Notes: a model not told the origin generated them from the sequence alone. Shown: positions 7,846 through 17,018, numbered from the stretch's first letter. The stretch is 64,000 nucleotides of DNA from Soehngenia sp. (GCA_024637045.1 JAGXFX010000020.1:51609-115608), one strand, 5' to 3'. Numbers and translations are program-made.

Positions 7846-8871
7846 CTACATGTTGTTATACTTGATAATATGGTCAACAAACTCGTTCACATCTTCTTTG
7901 GTAATATCAAAGGAAGTAACAAACCTTACCTGCCCTGCTGATGGATCAGTAACATAGAATTTAAAATCTTTTAAAAGATAATCAATCAGTCCTTTGTCCA
8001 TGTATGCAAAAACCATATTTGTATCTACTGGAGCAAACAAGCTTACTCCTTCCTGCTCAGAAATCCTCTGTGCAAGATATTTCCCCATCTGATTTGAATT
8101 TCTAGCATTTTCAATCCAGAGATCATTTTCCATGTATGCAATAAACTGCGCACTTATGTACCTCATTTTTGAAACAAGCTGCATTCCCTGTTTTCTGTGG
8201 AACAGATAGCCTTTTCCAAATTGCTTATTAAGTGATACGATGGCTTCTCCCATCATCATGCCGTTCTTGGTTCCTCCAAAGCTCAACAGGTCAACACCAG
8301 TATCTGTAATCATCTCTTTTAAGGTAGTTCCCAACGCTTCAACTGCATTGGCTATCCTAGCTCCATCAACATGCAATAGCATATCGTTCTTGTGGGCAAA
8401 ATCTGCCAGGGCTTTAATTTCTTCAACTGTGTAAAGTGTTCCCATTTCAGTTGTCTGAGAAATTGAAATTACTTTTGGTTGAACCGAGTGCTCATCTCCC
8501 ATTACCTCAAGCTGGGGTACGATGTCATCCAGTGAAATTTTCCCTTCATTGTCTCGAACATGAATTATTTTGTTACCTGCATATTTTTCCATCGCACCGC
8601 ATTCATCTACATTTATATGTGCAGTGTCCGCTGCTACAATTCCTTCATATGATCTTAGCAATCCAGAAAGTCCAATTACATTTGCAGCCGTACCGGTCGT
8701 TACAAAGAAAACATCTGCATCGCAACCGAGAAGTTCTCTGATCATTTTTTCAGCTTTTTCGGTAGTTTCATCCTCTCCATATGCATGGGCATACCCTTCA
8801 TTCGCTTTTATTATTGCATCAAGTATTATTGGATGAACTCCCGAAGTATTGTCACTCTTAAACATTTTCAT
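7846..8871 (-). CDS. ltaE: low-specificity L-threonine aldolase (PLP enzyme)
   Basis: A PLP-dependent aldolase of about 341 residues that cleaves L-threonine or L-allo-threonine to glycine and acetaldehyde. Visible elements are FKSDNTSGVHPIILDAI at the N-terminus, HVDGARIANA (PLP-ring Asp region), and LSFGGTKNGMM with the PLP lysine. Length is typical. I chose the second ATG of ATGATG (8869-8871), 7 bases after GGAGG; an upstream ATG at 8898 would place that ribosome binding site inside the gene. It is a single-gene unit divergent from plsY. In an amino-acid-fermenting anaerobe it would feed glycine metabolism. Confidence 0.9.
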   Translation of the reverse strand: MKMFKSDNTSGVHPIILDAIIKANEGYAHAYGEDETTEKAEKMIRELLGCDADVFFVTTGTAANVIGLSGLLRSYEGIVAADTAHINVDECGAMEKYAGNKIIHVRDNEGKISLDDIVPQLEVMGDEHSVQPKVISISQTTEMGTLYTVEEIKALADFAHKNDMLLHVDGARIANAVEALGTTLKEMITDTGVDLLSFGGTKNGMMMGEAIVSLNKQFGKGYLFHRKQGMQLVSKMRYISAQFIAYMENDLWIENARNSNQMGKYLAQRISEQEGVSLFAPVDTNMVFAYMDKGLIDYLLKDFKFYVTDPSAGQVRFVTSFDITKEDVNEFVDHIIKYNNM

Positions 8872-8976
8872 CATTATTCCTCCAATCATTTCTTCCATTA
8901 TACTATAAATGTTCCGATTTCTCTATTTTACCTTATTATAATATAGTATAATCCAAGATAGAAGAGGTGATTTGGT

Positions 8977-9600
8977 ATGCTTTCTTATTTTTACATAATA
9001 ATTATTGGTTATTTATTTGGTTGTCTACAGTCTGCATATATTTATGGTAGAGTAGTGGAAAAAGTTGATATACGAACTTTGGGACACAAGAATGCAGGTG
9101 CTACAAACGCTGCACAGTCACTTGGAATTACTGTAGGAGTGATTGTTGTTATTCTGGATATATTAAAAGCGGTTGCAGCAGCAGCCCTTGTAAGGTATCT
9201 TTTCCCAGGACTCATTGAAACTGATGGCATGCTGCCAATCTATGTTAGTGGAGCGGCTGTTGTACTTGGCCATAACTACCCTTTCTTTATGGGATTCAAG
9301 GGTGGAAAAGGTACTGCCTCCACTGTTGGAATGCTTTATTCAATCAATATAATGCTGGGTGCAATAAGCATGCTTTTAATAACTGCGCTGACAATCACAA
9401 CTGACTATATTGTTTTTGGTACATTGGGGCTTCTACTGCTACTTGTTGGGGCGACGGTTTTTTATGATTTTGGTATTCCCTGTCTGGTAATAGCAATTAT
9501 ACTAGCAGTACAGTCCATTTACAAGCACCTGCCTAATTTAAAAAGAATCTATCGCAAGGAAGAAAAAGGTTTAAGAGCCACAATTAAAAAGCAACCATAG
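8977..9600 (+). CDS. plsY: acyl-phosphate:glycerol-3-phosphate acyltransferase PlsY
   Basis: A 207-residue integral membrane enzyme that makes lysophosphatidic acid from acyl-phosphate and glycerol-3-phosphate, the first step of membrane phospholipid synthesis. The conserved cytoplasmic loops are present: GHKNAGATNA near residue 36 and GHNYPFFMGFKGGKGTAS near residue 97. Several hydrophobic helices cover the rest and the length is normal. The ATG lies after GAGGTGATTTGGT. It is divergent from the aldolase gene and ends in a hairpin shared with the helicase gene. Confidence 0.95.
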   Translation: MLSYFYIIIIGYLFGCLQSAYIYGRVVEKVDIRTLGHKNAGATNAAQSLGITVGVIVVILDILKAVAAAALVRYLFPGLIETDGMLPIYVSGAAVVLGHNYPFFMGFKGGKGTASTVGMLYSINIMLGAISMLLITALTITTDYIVFGTLGLLLLLVGATVFYDFGIPCLVIAIILAVQSIYKHLPNLKRIYRKEEKGLRATIKKQP

Positions 9601-9625
9601 GGTTTGTAATCCCATGGTTGCTTTT
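9586..9625. terminator. bidirectional terminator between plsY and the helicase gene
   Basis: AAAAAGCAACCAT (9586-9598) pairs with ATGGTTGCTTTT (9614-9625) around a 15-base loop. The flanking A and T runs serve both convergent genes. Confidence 0.85.
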
Positions 9626-9632
9626 ATCTATG

Positions 9633-11243
9633 TTACTTTCTCTTTTTCTTCTTTTCGCTGGCTCTTTCGATTTTAATCTTTTGGCCTTTTATGGTCTTTC
9701 CATTAAGACCATTCATTACAACATCAGCATAGTTGCCTTCTATTTCCATAAAAGTGAACTTATCGTAAACATCTATGTTGCCAATTAGCTTCTTGCTTAA
9801 ACCAGTTTCCTGGAAAATTGCAGAAAGCAGATGTCTTGGGCTTATGCCCTGATCTTTTCCTACATTTACATGTACTCTTGTTGATGTTCCAGAAGACTTT
9901 TGTTTTTTGTCTTTGTCCACCATATCAAGTTCCTGATGGTTCTCGATCATCTTGTTTTCTTCAAGATACATCTTCAATAATGCGCTTGCAATATCAAAAG
10001 AATTGTATTCTTCCTGAAGTAGAGTGTCTATCAATGCTGAATGAGTGTTTGGATCATCTGAATCAATTCCTTCTCTTATTTTGCCAAGAATTGTATCAGT
10101 ATATTGCTCCTTGATATCCTTCAATGTTGGAAGGTCTCTTCTCTCAATCTTAGTCTTGGTATACTTTTGAATGTCCTTAAGCTTGTAGATTTCTCTTCCT
10201 GAAACAAAGCTAAATGCTGCTCCGTCTCTACCTGCTCTTGCAGTTCTACCAATTCTGTGTACATAATATTCTTCATCCTGTGGCATATCGTAGTTTATTA
10301 CCATATCCACATCATCAACGTCCAGTCCTCTGGCGGCAACATCTGTTGCAACCAAAATGTCGATGGCTCCTTTTCTGAACTTGCCCATTACATTATCCCT
10401 TTGATTCTGTTTAAGGTCACCATGAAGTGCATCCACCGAGTAGCCTCTTGCCTGCAGTTCTCCTGTCAGCTCATCCACTTTCCTCTTTGTATTGCAGAAT
10501 ACCAATAAAAGCTTTGGATTGTGAATGTCAATAAGTCTGCTCAGAATTTCTGTCTTCATATGCTGCTTTAGCTCAAAATATGCCTGTTCCACACTTGGAA
10601 CAGTCATTTCCTTGTGAACCACTTTGATAAACTCAGGGTTTCTCTGATATCTTTCTGCAAATCTCCTTATTTCAGGAGGCATTGTTGCAGAAAAGAAAAT
10701 AGTCTGTCTGTCTGCCTGCAGTTTGTTCATTACTAGCTCGATATCATCTCTGAATCCCATGTCAAACATCTCATCAGCTTCGTCAAGTATCATCATGCTT
10801 ACGTTACCCAACTTCAATGTTCTTCTGTTTATGTGGTCAATAACCCTTCCAGGTGTACCTACCACTATCTGGACGCCTTTTTTCAAGGCTTTTATCTGTC
10901 TGTCAATAGGCTGTCCGCCGTATATGGGGAGTATGCTGATCCCTCTTTTGAACTTACCTAGCTTGATAATTTCCTGGGATACCTGTATTGAAAGCTCCCT
11001 GGTTGGACATAGTATCAGTGCCTGCACTGAATTATCGCTTGCGTTGACCTTCTCCAATATGGGAATGCCAAAGGCAGCTGTCTTGCCTGTTCCGGTCTGT
11101 GCCTGCCCGATTATGTCCTTGCCTTCCATCAATATGGGAATGGCCTGTGACTGTATTGGCGAAGCTTCCTCGAAACCCATGATCTCTACAGCCTTTTTGA
11201 TTTCCTCTGACATTTGCATTTCTTCAAATCTTAGTTTTTCCAT
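9633..11243 (-). CDS. DEAD-box RNA helicase with DbpA-type RNA-binding domain
   Basis: A 536-residue ATP-dependent RNA helicase. Motifs in order are the Q-motif region (24-36), Walker A QTGTGKT (49-55), PTREL, GG, TPGR, DEAD (154-157), SAT, and the second-domain motifs ARGLDV and HRIGRTARAG. The last 75 residues, with VNVGKDQGISPRHLLSAI, form the small DbpA-type RNA-recognition fold, followed by a Lys-rich tail. This is the CshA/DeaD/DbpA group, acting in ribosome assembly, RNA decay or cold adaptation; which orthologue is unclear. The start follows AAGGAGG. Confidence 0.93.
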   Translation of the reverse strand: MEKLRFEEMQMSEEIKKAVEIMGFEEASPIQSQAIPILMEGKDIIGQAQTGTGKTAAFGIPILEKVNASDNSVQALILCPTRELSIQVSQEIIKLGKFKRGISILPIYGGQPIDRQIKALKKGVQIVVGTPGRVIDHINRRTLKLGNVSMMILDEADEMFDMGFRDDIELVMNKLQADRQTIFFSATMPPEIRRFAERYQRNPEFIKVVHKEMTVPSVEQAYFELKQHMKTEILSRLIDIHNPKLLLVFCNTKRKVDELTGELQARGYSVDALHGDLKQNQRDNVMGKFRKGAIDILVATDVAARGLDVDDVDMVINYDMPQDEEYYVHRIGRTARAGRDGAAFSFVSGREIYKLKDIQKYTKTKIERRDLPTLKDIKEQYTDTILGKIREGIDSDDPNTHSALIDTLLQEEYNSFDIASALLKMYLEENKMIENHQELDMVDKDKKQKSSGTSTRVHVNVGKDQGISPRHLLSAIFQETGLSKKLIGNIDVYDKFTFMEIEGNYADVVMNGLNGKTIKGQKIKIERASEKKKKRK

Positions 11244-11378
11244 TAAAATAAATTTCCTCCTTGTTGTTAACCTTATTAAGTATACATGGTCTAGGACAAA
11301 AAAGCAAATCTATTTTTTAAGTTTTTTTAATAATTAGCCATACATTATTATATTACAACCTTCATAATAGTCTTACTT

Positions 11379-11645
11379 TTATTTCCAATTAGCTTTCGCC
11401 TCAGTTTCCATCTTTTTAAGCCGAGTATAGTAATCTGGGAATTCGTTTAGGTGTGCTAAAGCTATTTTCGCTGTAGCCAATGGGTCATCATTGGTTACAT
11501 TCGTAATAGAATCATTACCCCCATGCTCAAGCTCCACATTCATTCCATTGCAAAATTCTTGCACGTCAAATTTCTTCCACTCAATTCCAAGTTTTTCACC
11601 ATATTCACGTGCTTCTTTTTTTGTAAAATTTTTTCTTGTTGGCAT
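11379..11645 (-). CDS. small DUF5661-like protein
   Basis: An 88-residue protein starting MPTRKNFTKKEAREYGEKLG. I chose the ATG at 11643-11645, which follows AAAGGAGATTGAGTATA; an upstream TTG would run through that site. The N-terminal KEA-x-x-G-E-x-L-G-I motif and the later HGG...DDP-x-x-TA-x-IALAHLNE-x-PDYY block resemble DUF5661. This family of small soluble proteins has no assigned role that I know of. It stands alone between helicase and arginase genes. Confidence 0.7.
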   Translation of the reverse strand: MPTRKNFTKKEAREYGEKLGIEWKKFDVQEFCNGMNVELEHGGNDSITNVTNDDPLATAKIALAHLNEFPDYYTRLKKMETEAKANWK

Positions 11646-11706
11646 TATACTCAATCTCCTTTCTACTTCTAATGCAAGATACATTATCTTACATACTTCA
11701 ATAAAT

Positions 11707-12618
11707 CTAAATAAGCCATTCTCCCATCAGTGAGCCAATAAGTGTCACAGCTGCCTGAGCAGTCTGATTTTTATAATCTATCAGAGGATTGACCTCAACA
11801 AACTCGGCACTTACCATCTTTCCTGTCTGAGCAACCAGCTCAAGTCCTAGATTACTCTCTCTAAATGTAAGCCCACCAGGCACTCTTGTTCCTGTCCCCT
11901 GAACATATGCTGGGTCCAGGCTGTCCACATCAAAGCTTACGTGGAATCCATCCGTGCCATCAGTTACTATTTTTATAGCCTTTTCCATTACTTCTGTCAT
12001 TCCCCATTTGTCTATTTCATGCATTGTAAATACTGTAATACCAAGTTCTTTAAGGACTTTCCTTTCGCCCGGATCGAGATCACGGCACCCTACAAATGCT
12101 ACGTTCCTAGGGTCAACCTTGTTTTCAATTCCACCAATACCAGTTAGTTTCTCATGACCGATTCCTAGACTCACTGCCATTGGCATTCCGTGAATATTGC
12201 CACTAGGAGAAGTTTCTCCTGTATTCATGTCACCGTGAGCATCAAACCATATTACTCCCAGGTTTTTCTTATGTTGTAATGCACCAGCTATTGTTCCAAT
12301 CGCTATGCTGTGGTCTCCTCCTATTACAAGTGGAAACCTTCCAGCAGACATTTCCTGGTCTACCATTTTGCATAGCTCCCCATTTACCCTTGCAACCTCT
12401 TCAAGATTGTTCAGATTTGTACCAGGTGTTGTGGAGACAGCTTTTCTGTCTGCTACAATGTCGCCTTTGTCTTCGACATTGTAGCCAATCTTTTCAAGTC
12501 GCTCGACAATTCCTGCATACCTTAGTGCAGCAGGTCCAAGACTTCCACCTCTGGTTCCGGCTGCAAGATCCATTGCAACTCCTATAAGCGAGAGGTTTTC
12601 ATTGTTTGCTGGTTTCAT
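11707..12618 (-). CDS. rocF: arginase (ureohydrolase)
   Basis: A 303-residue manganese arginase that hydrolyses L-arginine to ornithine and urea. The three metal-binding signatures are present: GGDHSIAIGT, WFDAHGDMNTGE and SFDVDSLDP, with GTRGGSLGPAALR near the N-terminus. I chose the ATG at 12616-12618, 9 bases after GAGGAGG; an upstream ATG at 12636 overlaps that site. Length equals Bacillus RocF. Agmatinase or another ureohydrolase is possible, but the overall pattern fits arginase better. It suggests arginine is used as a nitrogen or energy source. Confidence 0.87.
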   Translation of the reverse strand: MKPANNENLSLIGVAMDLAAGTRGGSLGPAALRYAGIVERLEKIGYNVEDKGDIVADRKAVSTTPGTNLNNLEEVARVNGELCKMVDQEMSAGRFPLVIGGDHSIAIGTIAGALQHKKNLGVIWFDAHGDMNTGETSPSGNIHGMPMAVSLGIGHEKLTGIGGIENKVDPRNVAFVGCRDLDPGERKVLKELGITVFTMHEIDKWGMTEVMEKAIKIVTDGTDGFHVSFDVDSLDPAYVQGTGTRVPGGLTFRESNLGLELVAQTGKMVSAEFVEVNPLIDYKNQTAQAAVTLIGSLMGEWLI

Positions 12619-12795
12619 ATTATTATTCCTCCTCATTTTTAATACTGCATTTATTGGTCAATCCCAAATGATACCCTATTAATTTTAAACTATCAACATG
12701 AACTTTGTAAACTATTTCACGAAGAAACTCCCAAGTGAAGTCAAATCGCTTTAACAGTCAACAATAATATACCCTTGGCTCTCAATCAGTAAACC

Positions 12796-12825
12796 TTGAG
12801 AACCCAAGGTGATTCATGTTATAAT
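12796..12825 (+). promoter_or_regulatory. sigma-A type promoter of the ABC-F gene
   Basis: TTGAGA (12796-12801) and TATAAT (12820-12825) are separated by 18 bases, 30 bases before the ATG. ACCTTG-AGAACC-CAAGGT, an inverted repeat of two 6-base arms, covers the -35 box and could be an operator. Confidence 0.55.
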
Positions 12826-12855
12826 CATCTGAGTATTAATTGAAAGGGGTATGTA

Positions 12856-14412
12856 ATGAGTATTTTAACTGTAAAGAATCTCAATCACAGCTTTGGTGGA
12901 CGTGAGATTCTAAAAGATGTAAACTTTCGTCTCCTAAAAGGAGAACACGTTGGTCTTGTTGGAGCAAATGGAGAAGGAAAATCTTCCTTTATGAATATAA
13001 TCACTGGAAAACTTGAGTCTGATGAAGGTCAAATCGAGTGGTCCAAAAGAGTCCGAGTTGGTTATCTCGATCAGCATGCATCTCTTGAAAAGGGTATGAC
13101 TATCAAGGATGTTCTTAATACAGCATTTCAATATCTCTTCAACCTTGAAGAAGAAATGCAAAGCCTATACGTTGGTATGGGAGATGTTGATGAAAATGAA
13201 CTGGCTGGAATGTTGGAGGATGTTGGAACCATTCAGGATATTCTGGATCACAATGACTTCTATATTATAGATTCAAAAATTGACGAGATTTCAAGAGGAC
13301 TTGGGCTATCTGATATCGGTCTGGAAAAGGAAGTCAATCAATTAAGTGGTGGGCAGAGGACCAAGGTTCTTCTGGCAAAGCTTCTTCTTGAAAAGCCAGA
13401 TATTCTGATGCTGGATGAGCCAACCAACTATCTTGATGAGGAGCATATTGAGTGGCTAAGAAGATACTTGAGTGAATATGAAAACGCATTTCTTCTTATA
13501 TCACATGATATCCCATTCCTTAACAGTGTTATAAATCTTGTTTATCATATAGAAGACCAGGAATTAAGCCGGTATGTTGGCGATTACGATGATTTCCAGA
13601 AAGTATACGAAGCCAAGAAATCACAACTTGAATCAGCTTATAAAAGACAGCAGCAGGAAATTGCAGACCTTGAAGACTTCGTTCGTAGAAATAAAGCAAG
13701 GGTGGCTACAAGAAACATGGCAATGTCCCGACAAAAAAAATTGGATAAAATGGATGTTATTGAGCTTTCAAAGGAAAAGCCAAAGCCTCATTTTAGTTTC
13801 AAGCAAGGCAGGACGGCAGGCAAAGAGATTTTTAAAACCAATGATTTAATAATTGGATATGAAGAGCCCCTTACCAAATCCCTTGAACTTGTAATGGAAA
13901 GAGGACAGAAAATCGCGCTGACCGGAGCAAATGGTCTGGGTAAAACTACTCTTCTTAAATCAATATTGGGACTCATCCCCTCCTACTCAGGCGATGTGGA
14001 GCTTGGACAGAATCTTGAGATTGGATACTTTGAACAGGAATCTTCTGAGAATAAAAATAACTCCTGTATAGAGGAAATGTGGAAGGAATACCCTGGATGG
14101 ACCCAGTTTGAAATCAGAGCAGCTCTTGCCCAGTGTGGACTAATGACTAAACACATAGAATCAAAGGTCATGGTCTTGAGTGGTGGAGAACAGGCAAAAG
14201 TTAGATTATGCAAGATTATGAACAAAGAAACAAATATTTTGCTTCTTGACGAACCGACGAATCATCTTGATGTGGAAGCAAAAGAAGAGCTTAAGAGAGC
14301 ATTAAAGGCATATAAGGGTGGGATTCTGCTTATTTCCCACGAACCAGAATTCTACAGGGATGTAGCCACAGAGGTATGGAACTGTGAAGGCTGGAGCACA
14401 AAAATAGTGTAG
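12856..14412 (+). CDS. ABC-F family ATPase (ribosome-associated)
   Basis: A 518-residue protein with two ABC ATPase domains and no membrane segments, the ABC-F plan. The first domain has Walker A GANGEGKSS near residue 37, signature LSGGQ and LMLDEPTNYLD. The second has GANGLGKTT, signature LSGGE and LLLDEPTNHLD. A charged inter-domain linker (about 240-330) is the segment that reaches into the ribosomal E site in this family. Roles range from translation factor (EttA-like) to antibiotic protection; sequence alone does not decide. The start follows GAAAGGGGT. Confidence 0.9.
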   Translation: MSILTVKNLNHSFGGREILKDVNFRLLKGEHVGLVGANGEGKSSFMNIITGKLESDEGQIEWSKRVRVGYLDQHASLEKGMTIKDVLNTAFQYLFNLEEEMQSLYVGMGDVDENELAGMLEDVGTIQDILDHNDFYIIDSKIDEISRGLGLSDIGLEKEVNQLSGGQRTKVLLAKLLLEKPDILMLDEPTNYLDEEHIEWLRRYLSEYENAFLLISHDIPFLNSVINLVYHIEDQELSRYVGDYDDFQKVYEAKKSQLESAYKRQQQEIADLEDFVRRNKARVATRNMAMSRQKKLDKMDVIELSKEKPKPHFSFKQGRTAGKEIFKTNDLIIGYEEPLTKSLELVMERGQKIALTGANGLGKTTLLKSILGLIPSYSGDVELGQNLEIGYFEQESSENKNNSCIEEMWKEYPGWTQFEIRAALAQCGLMTKHIESKVMVLSGGEQAKVRLCKIMNKETNILLLDEPTNHLDVEAKEELKRALKAYKGGILLISHEPEFYRDVATEVWNCEGWSTKIV

Positions 14413-14440
14413 TCGGAGATAATCTCCGACTACTTTTATT
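14409..14440. terminator. strong terminator shared by the ABC-F gene and msrB
   Basis: GTAGTCGGAGA (14409-14419) and TCTCCGACTAC (14423-14433) form an 11-bp stem followed by TTTTATTTTTT on the plus strand. It sits between convergent genes and its T-run overlaps the msrB stop. Confidence 0.9.
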
Positions 14441-14891
14441 TTTTGAATGTTTCCAGATATTCACCATAACCCTCTTCCTGGAGCTTATCCTTTGGAATAA
14501 ACCTAAGCGAAGCACCATTGATACAATACCTAAGACCTCCCTTATCCTTTGGTCCGTCATTGAAAACATGACCAAGGTGTGAATCTCCATGAGTGCTTCT
14601 TACTTCTGTTCTTGCCATCAAGAGACTCCTATCCTTCTTTTCCTCTATATGATCCTTTTCAAGTGGTTTTGTAAAGCTCGGCCATCCACATCCAGCATCG
14701 TATTTATCATTGGAAGAAAAGAGAGGTTCTCCAGACACAATATCAACATATATTCCCTCTTCAGAAAACTTATCGTACTCACTTGTATAGGGTCTTTCAG
14801 TCCCATTTTTCTGAGTTACTTTGTAGGATGTTTCACTAAGTTTTTCCTTTAGTTCCTCTTTTGAAGGCTTTTTATACTTTTCTGAATTCAT
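14436..14891 (-). CDS. msrB: peptide-methionine (R)-S-oxide reductase MsrB
   Basis: A 151-residue methionine sulfoxide reductase that repairs the R epimer of oxidised methionine in proteins. Family blocks are GCGWPSF (67-73), [15 protein letters not shown] with His105 and His108, and the catalytic Cys123 in [11 protein letters not shown]. The two CxxC pairs that bind zinc in many MsrB proteins are absent, so this is the zinc-free form. No MsrA domain is fused. The ATG is preceded by AGGAGGTGTAAATAA. It is consistent with other oxidative-stress genes nearby. Confidence 0.93.
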   Translation of the reverse strand: MNSEKYKKPSKEELKEKLSETSYKVTQKNGTERPYTSEYDKFSEEGIYVDIVSGEPLFSSNDKYDAGCGWPSFTKPLEKDHIEEKKDRSLLMARTEVRSTHGDSHLGHVFNDGPKDKGGLRYCINGASLRFIPKDKLQEEGYGEYLETFKK

Positions 14892-15085
14892 TTATTTACA
14901 CCTCCTAGTTTATTTATACCCCATTTTCTTACTATAACATATGTTTGAATATTCTGTCATTAATGAATTCGGTGTGTTCTATGCAAATGTTTTCATAGCT
15001 TATTTTACACATTTTCTGGTGTTTTGATTTCTTTAAATACCATATATAGCTCTACAAATGCACGTTTAGGCGGCAAATAAATATG

Positions 15086-15140
15086 TTGACATATACTAAA
15101 CTCATAGTATATAATTAAGTTACAACTTGTTTTCAAGTTG
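15086..15140 (+). promoter_or_regulatory. sigma-A promoter and leader hairpin of the first GNAT-like gene
   Basis: TTGACA (15086-15091) and TATAAT (15110-15115) are 18 bases apart. Just past the expected start point, CAACTTG-TTTT-CAAGTTG (15123-15140) forms a perfect 7-bp stem with a 4-base loop. It could be a leader RNA hairpin or an operator. Confidence 0.65.
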
Positions 15141-15181
15141 GAGGTTGCCGGTTATAGATCTAGAGGAAGGAGGACATATAT

Positions 15182-15919
15182 ATGATGCTAGGAAAAGGAA
15201 ATTTAATAAAAAATAAACACACTAACATGGAGCTTGAAGAATATAAAATGAAACTATTGGGAAAAGATAGACTAAGAGAGGTCATTGATCTTCAGCAACA
15301 TGTATATGATAATCTCCCAAACAAGGATGTTCTTTACATGGATTCTTACGAGGATATGCTATCAGATATGGAAGACGGAGCTAGAGTCATAGGAGTTCTA
15401 AATAGTAAAGACAAGATAATCGCTTACAGATATATCGGTTTTCCTGGTAGAGACGAAAGAAACATGGGTTATGATATTGGAATGCAGCCTGAGCAGATGG
15501 ATAAGGTTGTACACCTTGAGACAACAGTTGTTGATTCAAAATACAGAGGTAATGATCTTCAAAACCTTACGCTTGTCGCAGCTAAAAAAATGGTTGTGCA
15601 GGAAGGCTATCAACATTTTATTTGTACAGTCTCACCTCATAATTTTTTCAGTTTATACAATATTATGAAAAACGGACTTAAAATAAAAGCCTTGAAGAGA
15701 AAATACGGTTCAACGGAAAAGGGAGATGACGGTCTTTGGAGATTTATTCTTCACAGTGATATGGAAAAACAGATCCTGAATCCAGTTGATTTGGTAATAT
15801 CAAAATGGGCAAATCTTGAGATGCAAAGAGATTTGATCGAGCGTGGATATATTGGCTATGAACTACACAAAGACAGCCAGCAGCTTAATTACGTCAAGTT
15901 CGAGGAAGCCAAAATTTAA
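15182..15919 (+). CDS. GNAT-like N-acetyltransferase-fold protein, tandem paralogue 1
   Basis: A 245-residue cytoplasmic protein. The central block LETTVVDSKYRGNDLQNLTL resembles the acetyl-CoA-binding loop (R-G-N/x-x-L) of GNAT acetyltransferases, followed by the VSPHNFFSLYNIMKNG-type segment common in single-domain GNATs. No substrate can be named. It closely resembles the next gene (16075-16821): both share YD-LPNK-VL, DSYEDM, IAYRY-FPG and GLKIK-LKRKYG blocks, so they are tandem duplicates. The ATG at 15182 follows AAGGAGGACATAT. It has its own promoter and terminator. Confidence 0.7.
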   Translation: MMLGKGNLIKNKHTNMELEEYKMKLLGKDRLREVIDLQQHVYDNLPNKDVLYMDSYEDMLSDMEDGARVIGVLNSKDKIIAYRYIGFPGRDERNMGYDIGMQPEQMDKVVHLETTVVDSKYRGNDLQNLTLVAAKKMVVQEGYQHFICTVSPHNFFSLYNIMKNGLKIKALKRKYGSTEKGDDGLWRFILHSDMEKQILNPVDLVISKWANLEMQRDLIERGYIGYELHKDSQQLNYVKFEEAKI

Positions 15920-15920
15920 A

Positions 15921-15957
15921 GCTCGACTACGGATAGTACCGTAGTGAGCTTTTTTTA
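15921..15957 (+). terminator. terminator of GNAT-like gene 1
   Basis: GCTC-GA-CTACGG pairs with CCGTAG-T-GAGC, followed directly by TTTTTTTATTA. It starts two bases after the stop codon. Confidence 0.9.
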
Positions 15958-16074
15958 TTACAAAATAGGAAAGTGTTTTTTTGAAATCAGGTACTTTCCG
16001 TTTATGAGTATCAAGAAAAGCTACACTAGTGCTTTATTGAATGTTTTTTTATTACGAATGATCGGGGTGGTTAA

Positions 16075-16821
16075 ATGATAATAAGCGAAGGGCAACTGGT
16101 ACGAGAAAGACATGGATCACAGGATATGGAAAACTATACGGCAAAACTTGTTTCCTATGAAGCTCTTCACCATATGGTGGATCTCATTCAAAGGGTTTAT
16201 GATGCCCTACCCAACAAGGAAGTGCTTTTTGTAGACTCCTATGAGGATATGAAGCAGGACATTGATGAGGGAGCAAAGATAATTGGAGTTTATGGAGAAG
16301 AAAATCAGATGATAGCATACCGTTATGTGAGTTTCCCAGGTCTTCAGGATAGAAATCTGGGTTTTGATGTTGGAATTTCAAAAGACGAACTCGATAAGGT
16401 CTGTCAATTGGAAACTACTGTTGTAGATCCTCCTTACAGGGGCAACAATATTCAGTACATGACATTATCCATGATGAAGCCAATAGTTGCTTCTGAAGGT
16501 TACAAACACATGGTATGTACCATATCGCCATACAATTATTTCAGCGTAAACAATATTATGCGACATGGTTTAAAAATAAAGAATTTGAAGAGAAAGTATG
16601 GTACTCTTCCTGATAACAGTGATGGAATCTGGCGATACATTCTACATGGTAGAATAGATGAAGAAATAAATATCCCTATTGAAAAAATGGTTAATGTCCC
16701 AATGACCATGATAAAAAAACAGAAGGAACTTTTGGAAAAGGGTTTTATCGGTCATAAGCTACACAGAGACCAGTCATTGGATTATGTTCAATACTCCTCC
16801 TTATTAGAAAACTCCAGGTAA
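16075..16821 (+). CDS. GNAT-like N-acetyltransferase-fold protein, tandem paralogue 2
   Basis: A 248-residue paralogue of the gene at 15182. It keeps the same blocks: LPNKEVLFVDSYEDM, IAYRYVSFPG, LETTVVDPPYRGNNIQYMTL and GLKIKNLKRKYG. The N- and C-terminal ends diverge, as expected for an old duplication rather than a recent repeat. The ATG follows GGGGTGGTTAA. The pair is separated by a terminator, so each is probably transcribed on its own. The function is unknown; transfer of an acyl group from CoA to a small molecule is the family-level expectation. Confidence 0.68.
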   Translation: MIISEGQLVRERHGSQDMENYTAKLVSYEALHHMVDLIQRVYDALPNKEVLFVDSYEDMKQDIDEGAKIIGVYGEENQMIAYRYVSFPGLQDRNLGFDVGISKDELDKVCQLETTVVDPPYRGNNIQYMTLSMMKPIVASEGYKHMVCTISPYNYFSVNNIMRHGLKIKNLKRKYGTLPDNSDGIWRYILHGRIDEEINIPIEKMVNVPMTMIKKQKELLEKGFIGHKLHRDQSLDYVQYSSLLENSR

Positions 16822-16840
16822 ATTACCTGGAGTTTTCTAT
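16807..16840. terminator. hairpin terminator after GNAT-like gene 2
   Basis: GAAAACTCCAGGTAA (16807-16821) pairs with TTACCTGGAGTTTTC (16823-16837), overlapping the stop codon. T-rich and A-rich flanks allow use by the convergent DUF1328 gene too. Confidence 0.75.
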
Positions 16841-16853
16841 ATAATATACACTT

Positions 16854-17018
16854 TTATCGGGTCATTTTTTTCCCGAATATCAAGGATAGAACAAAAAGTA
16901 CAAGGAAAACGAAGAATAGTATTTTTGCAATCTCTGTAGCTGCTCCTGCAATGCCTCCAAATCCCAATACTGCAGCTATTAGCGCCACAACAATAAATAT
17001 AATTGACCATCTTAACAT
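16854..17018 (-). CDS. DUF1328/YtjA-family small membrane protein
   Basis: A 54-residue protein beginning [16 protein letters not shown] and containing [17 protein letters not shown], the hallmark of the DUF1328 family. It has two hydrophobic helices and ends with a basic GKKMTR tail. The ATG at 17016-17018 follows AGGAGTGGTAATA. Family members are 50-60 residues, so this is complete. In enterobacteria YtjA-type genes are stress-inducible, but the molecular role is unknown. It is easily missed because of its size. Confidence 0.88.
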   Translation of the reverse strand: MLRWSIIFIVVALIAAVLGFGGIAGAATEIAKILFFVFLVLFVLSLIFGKKMTR

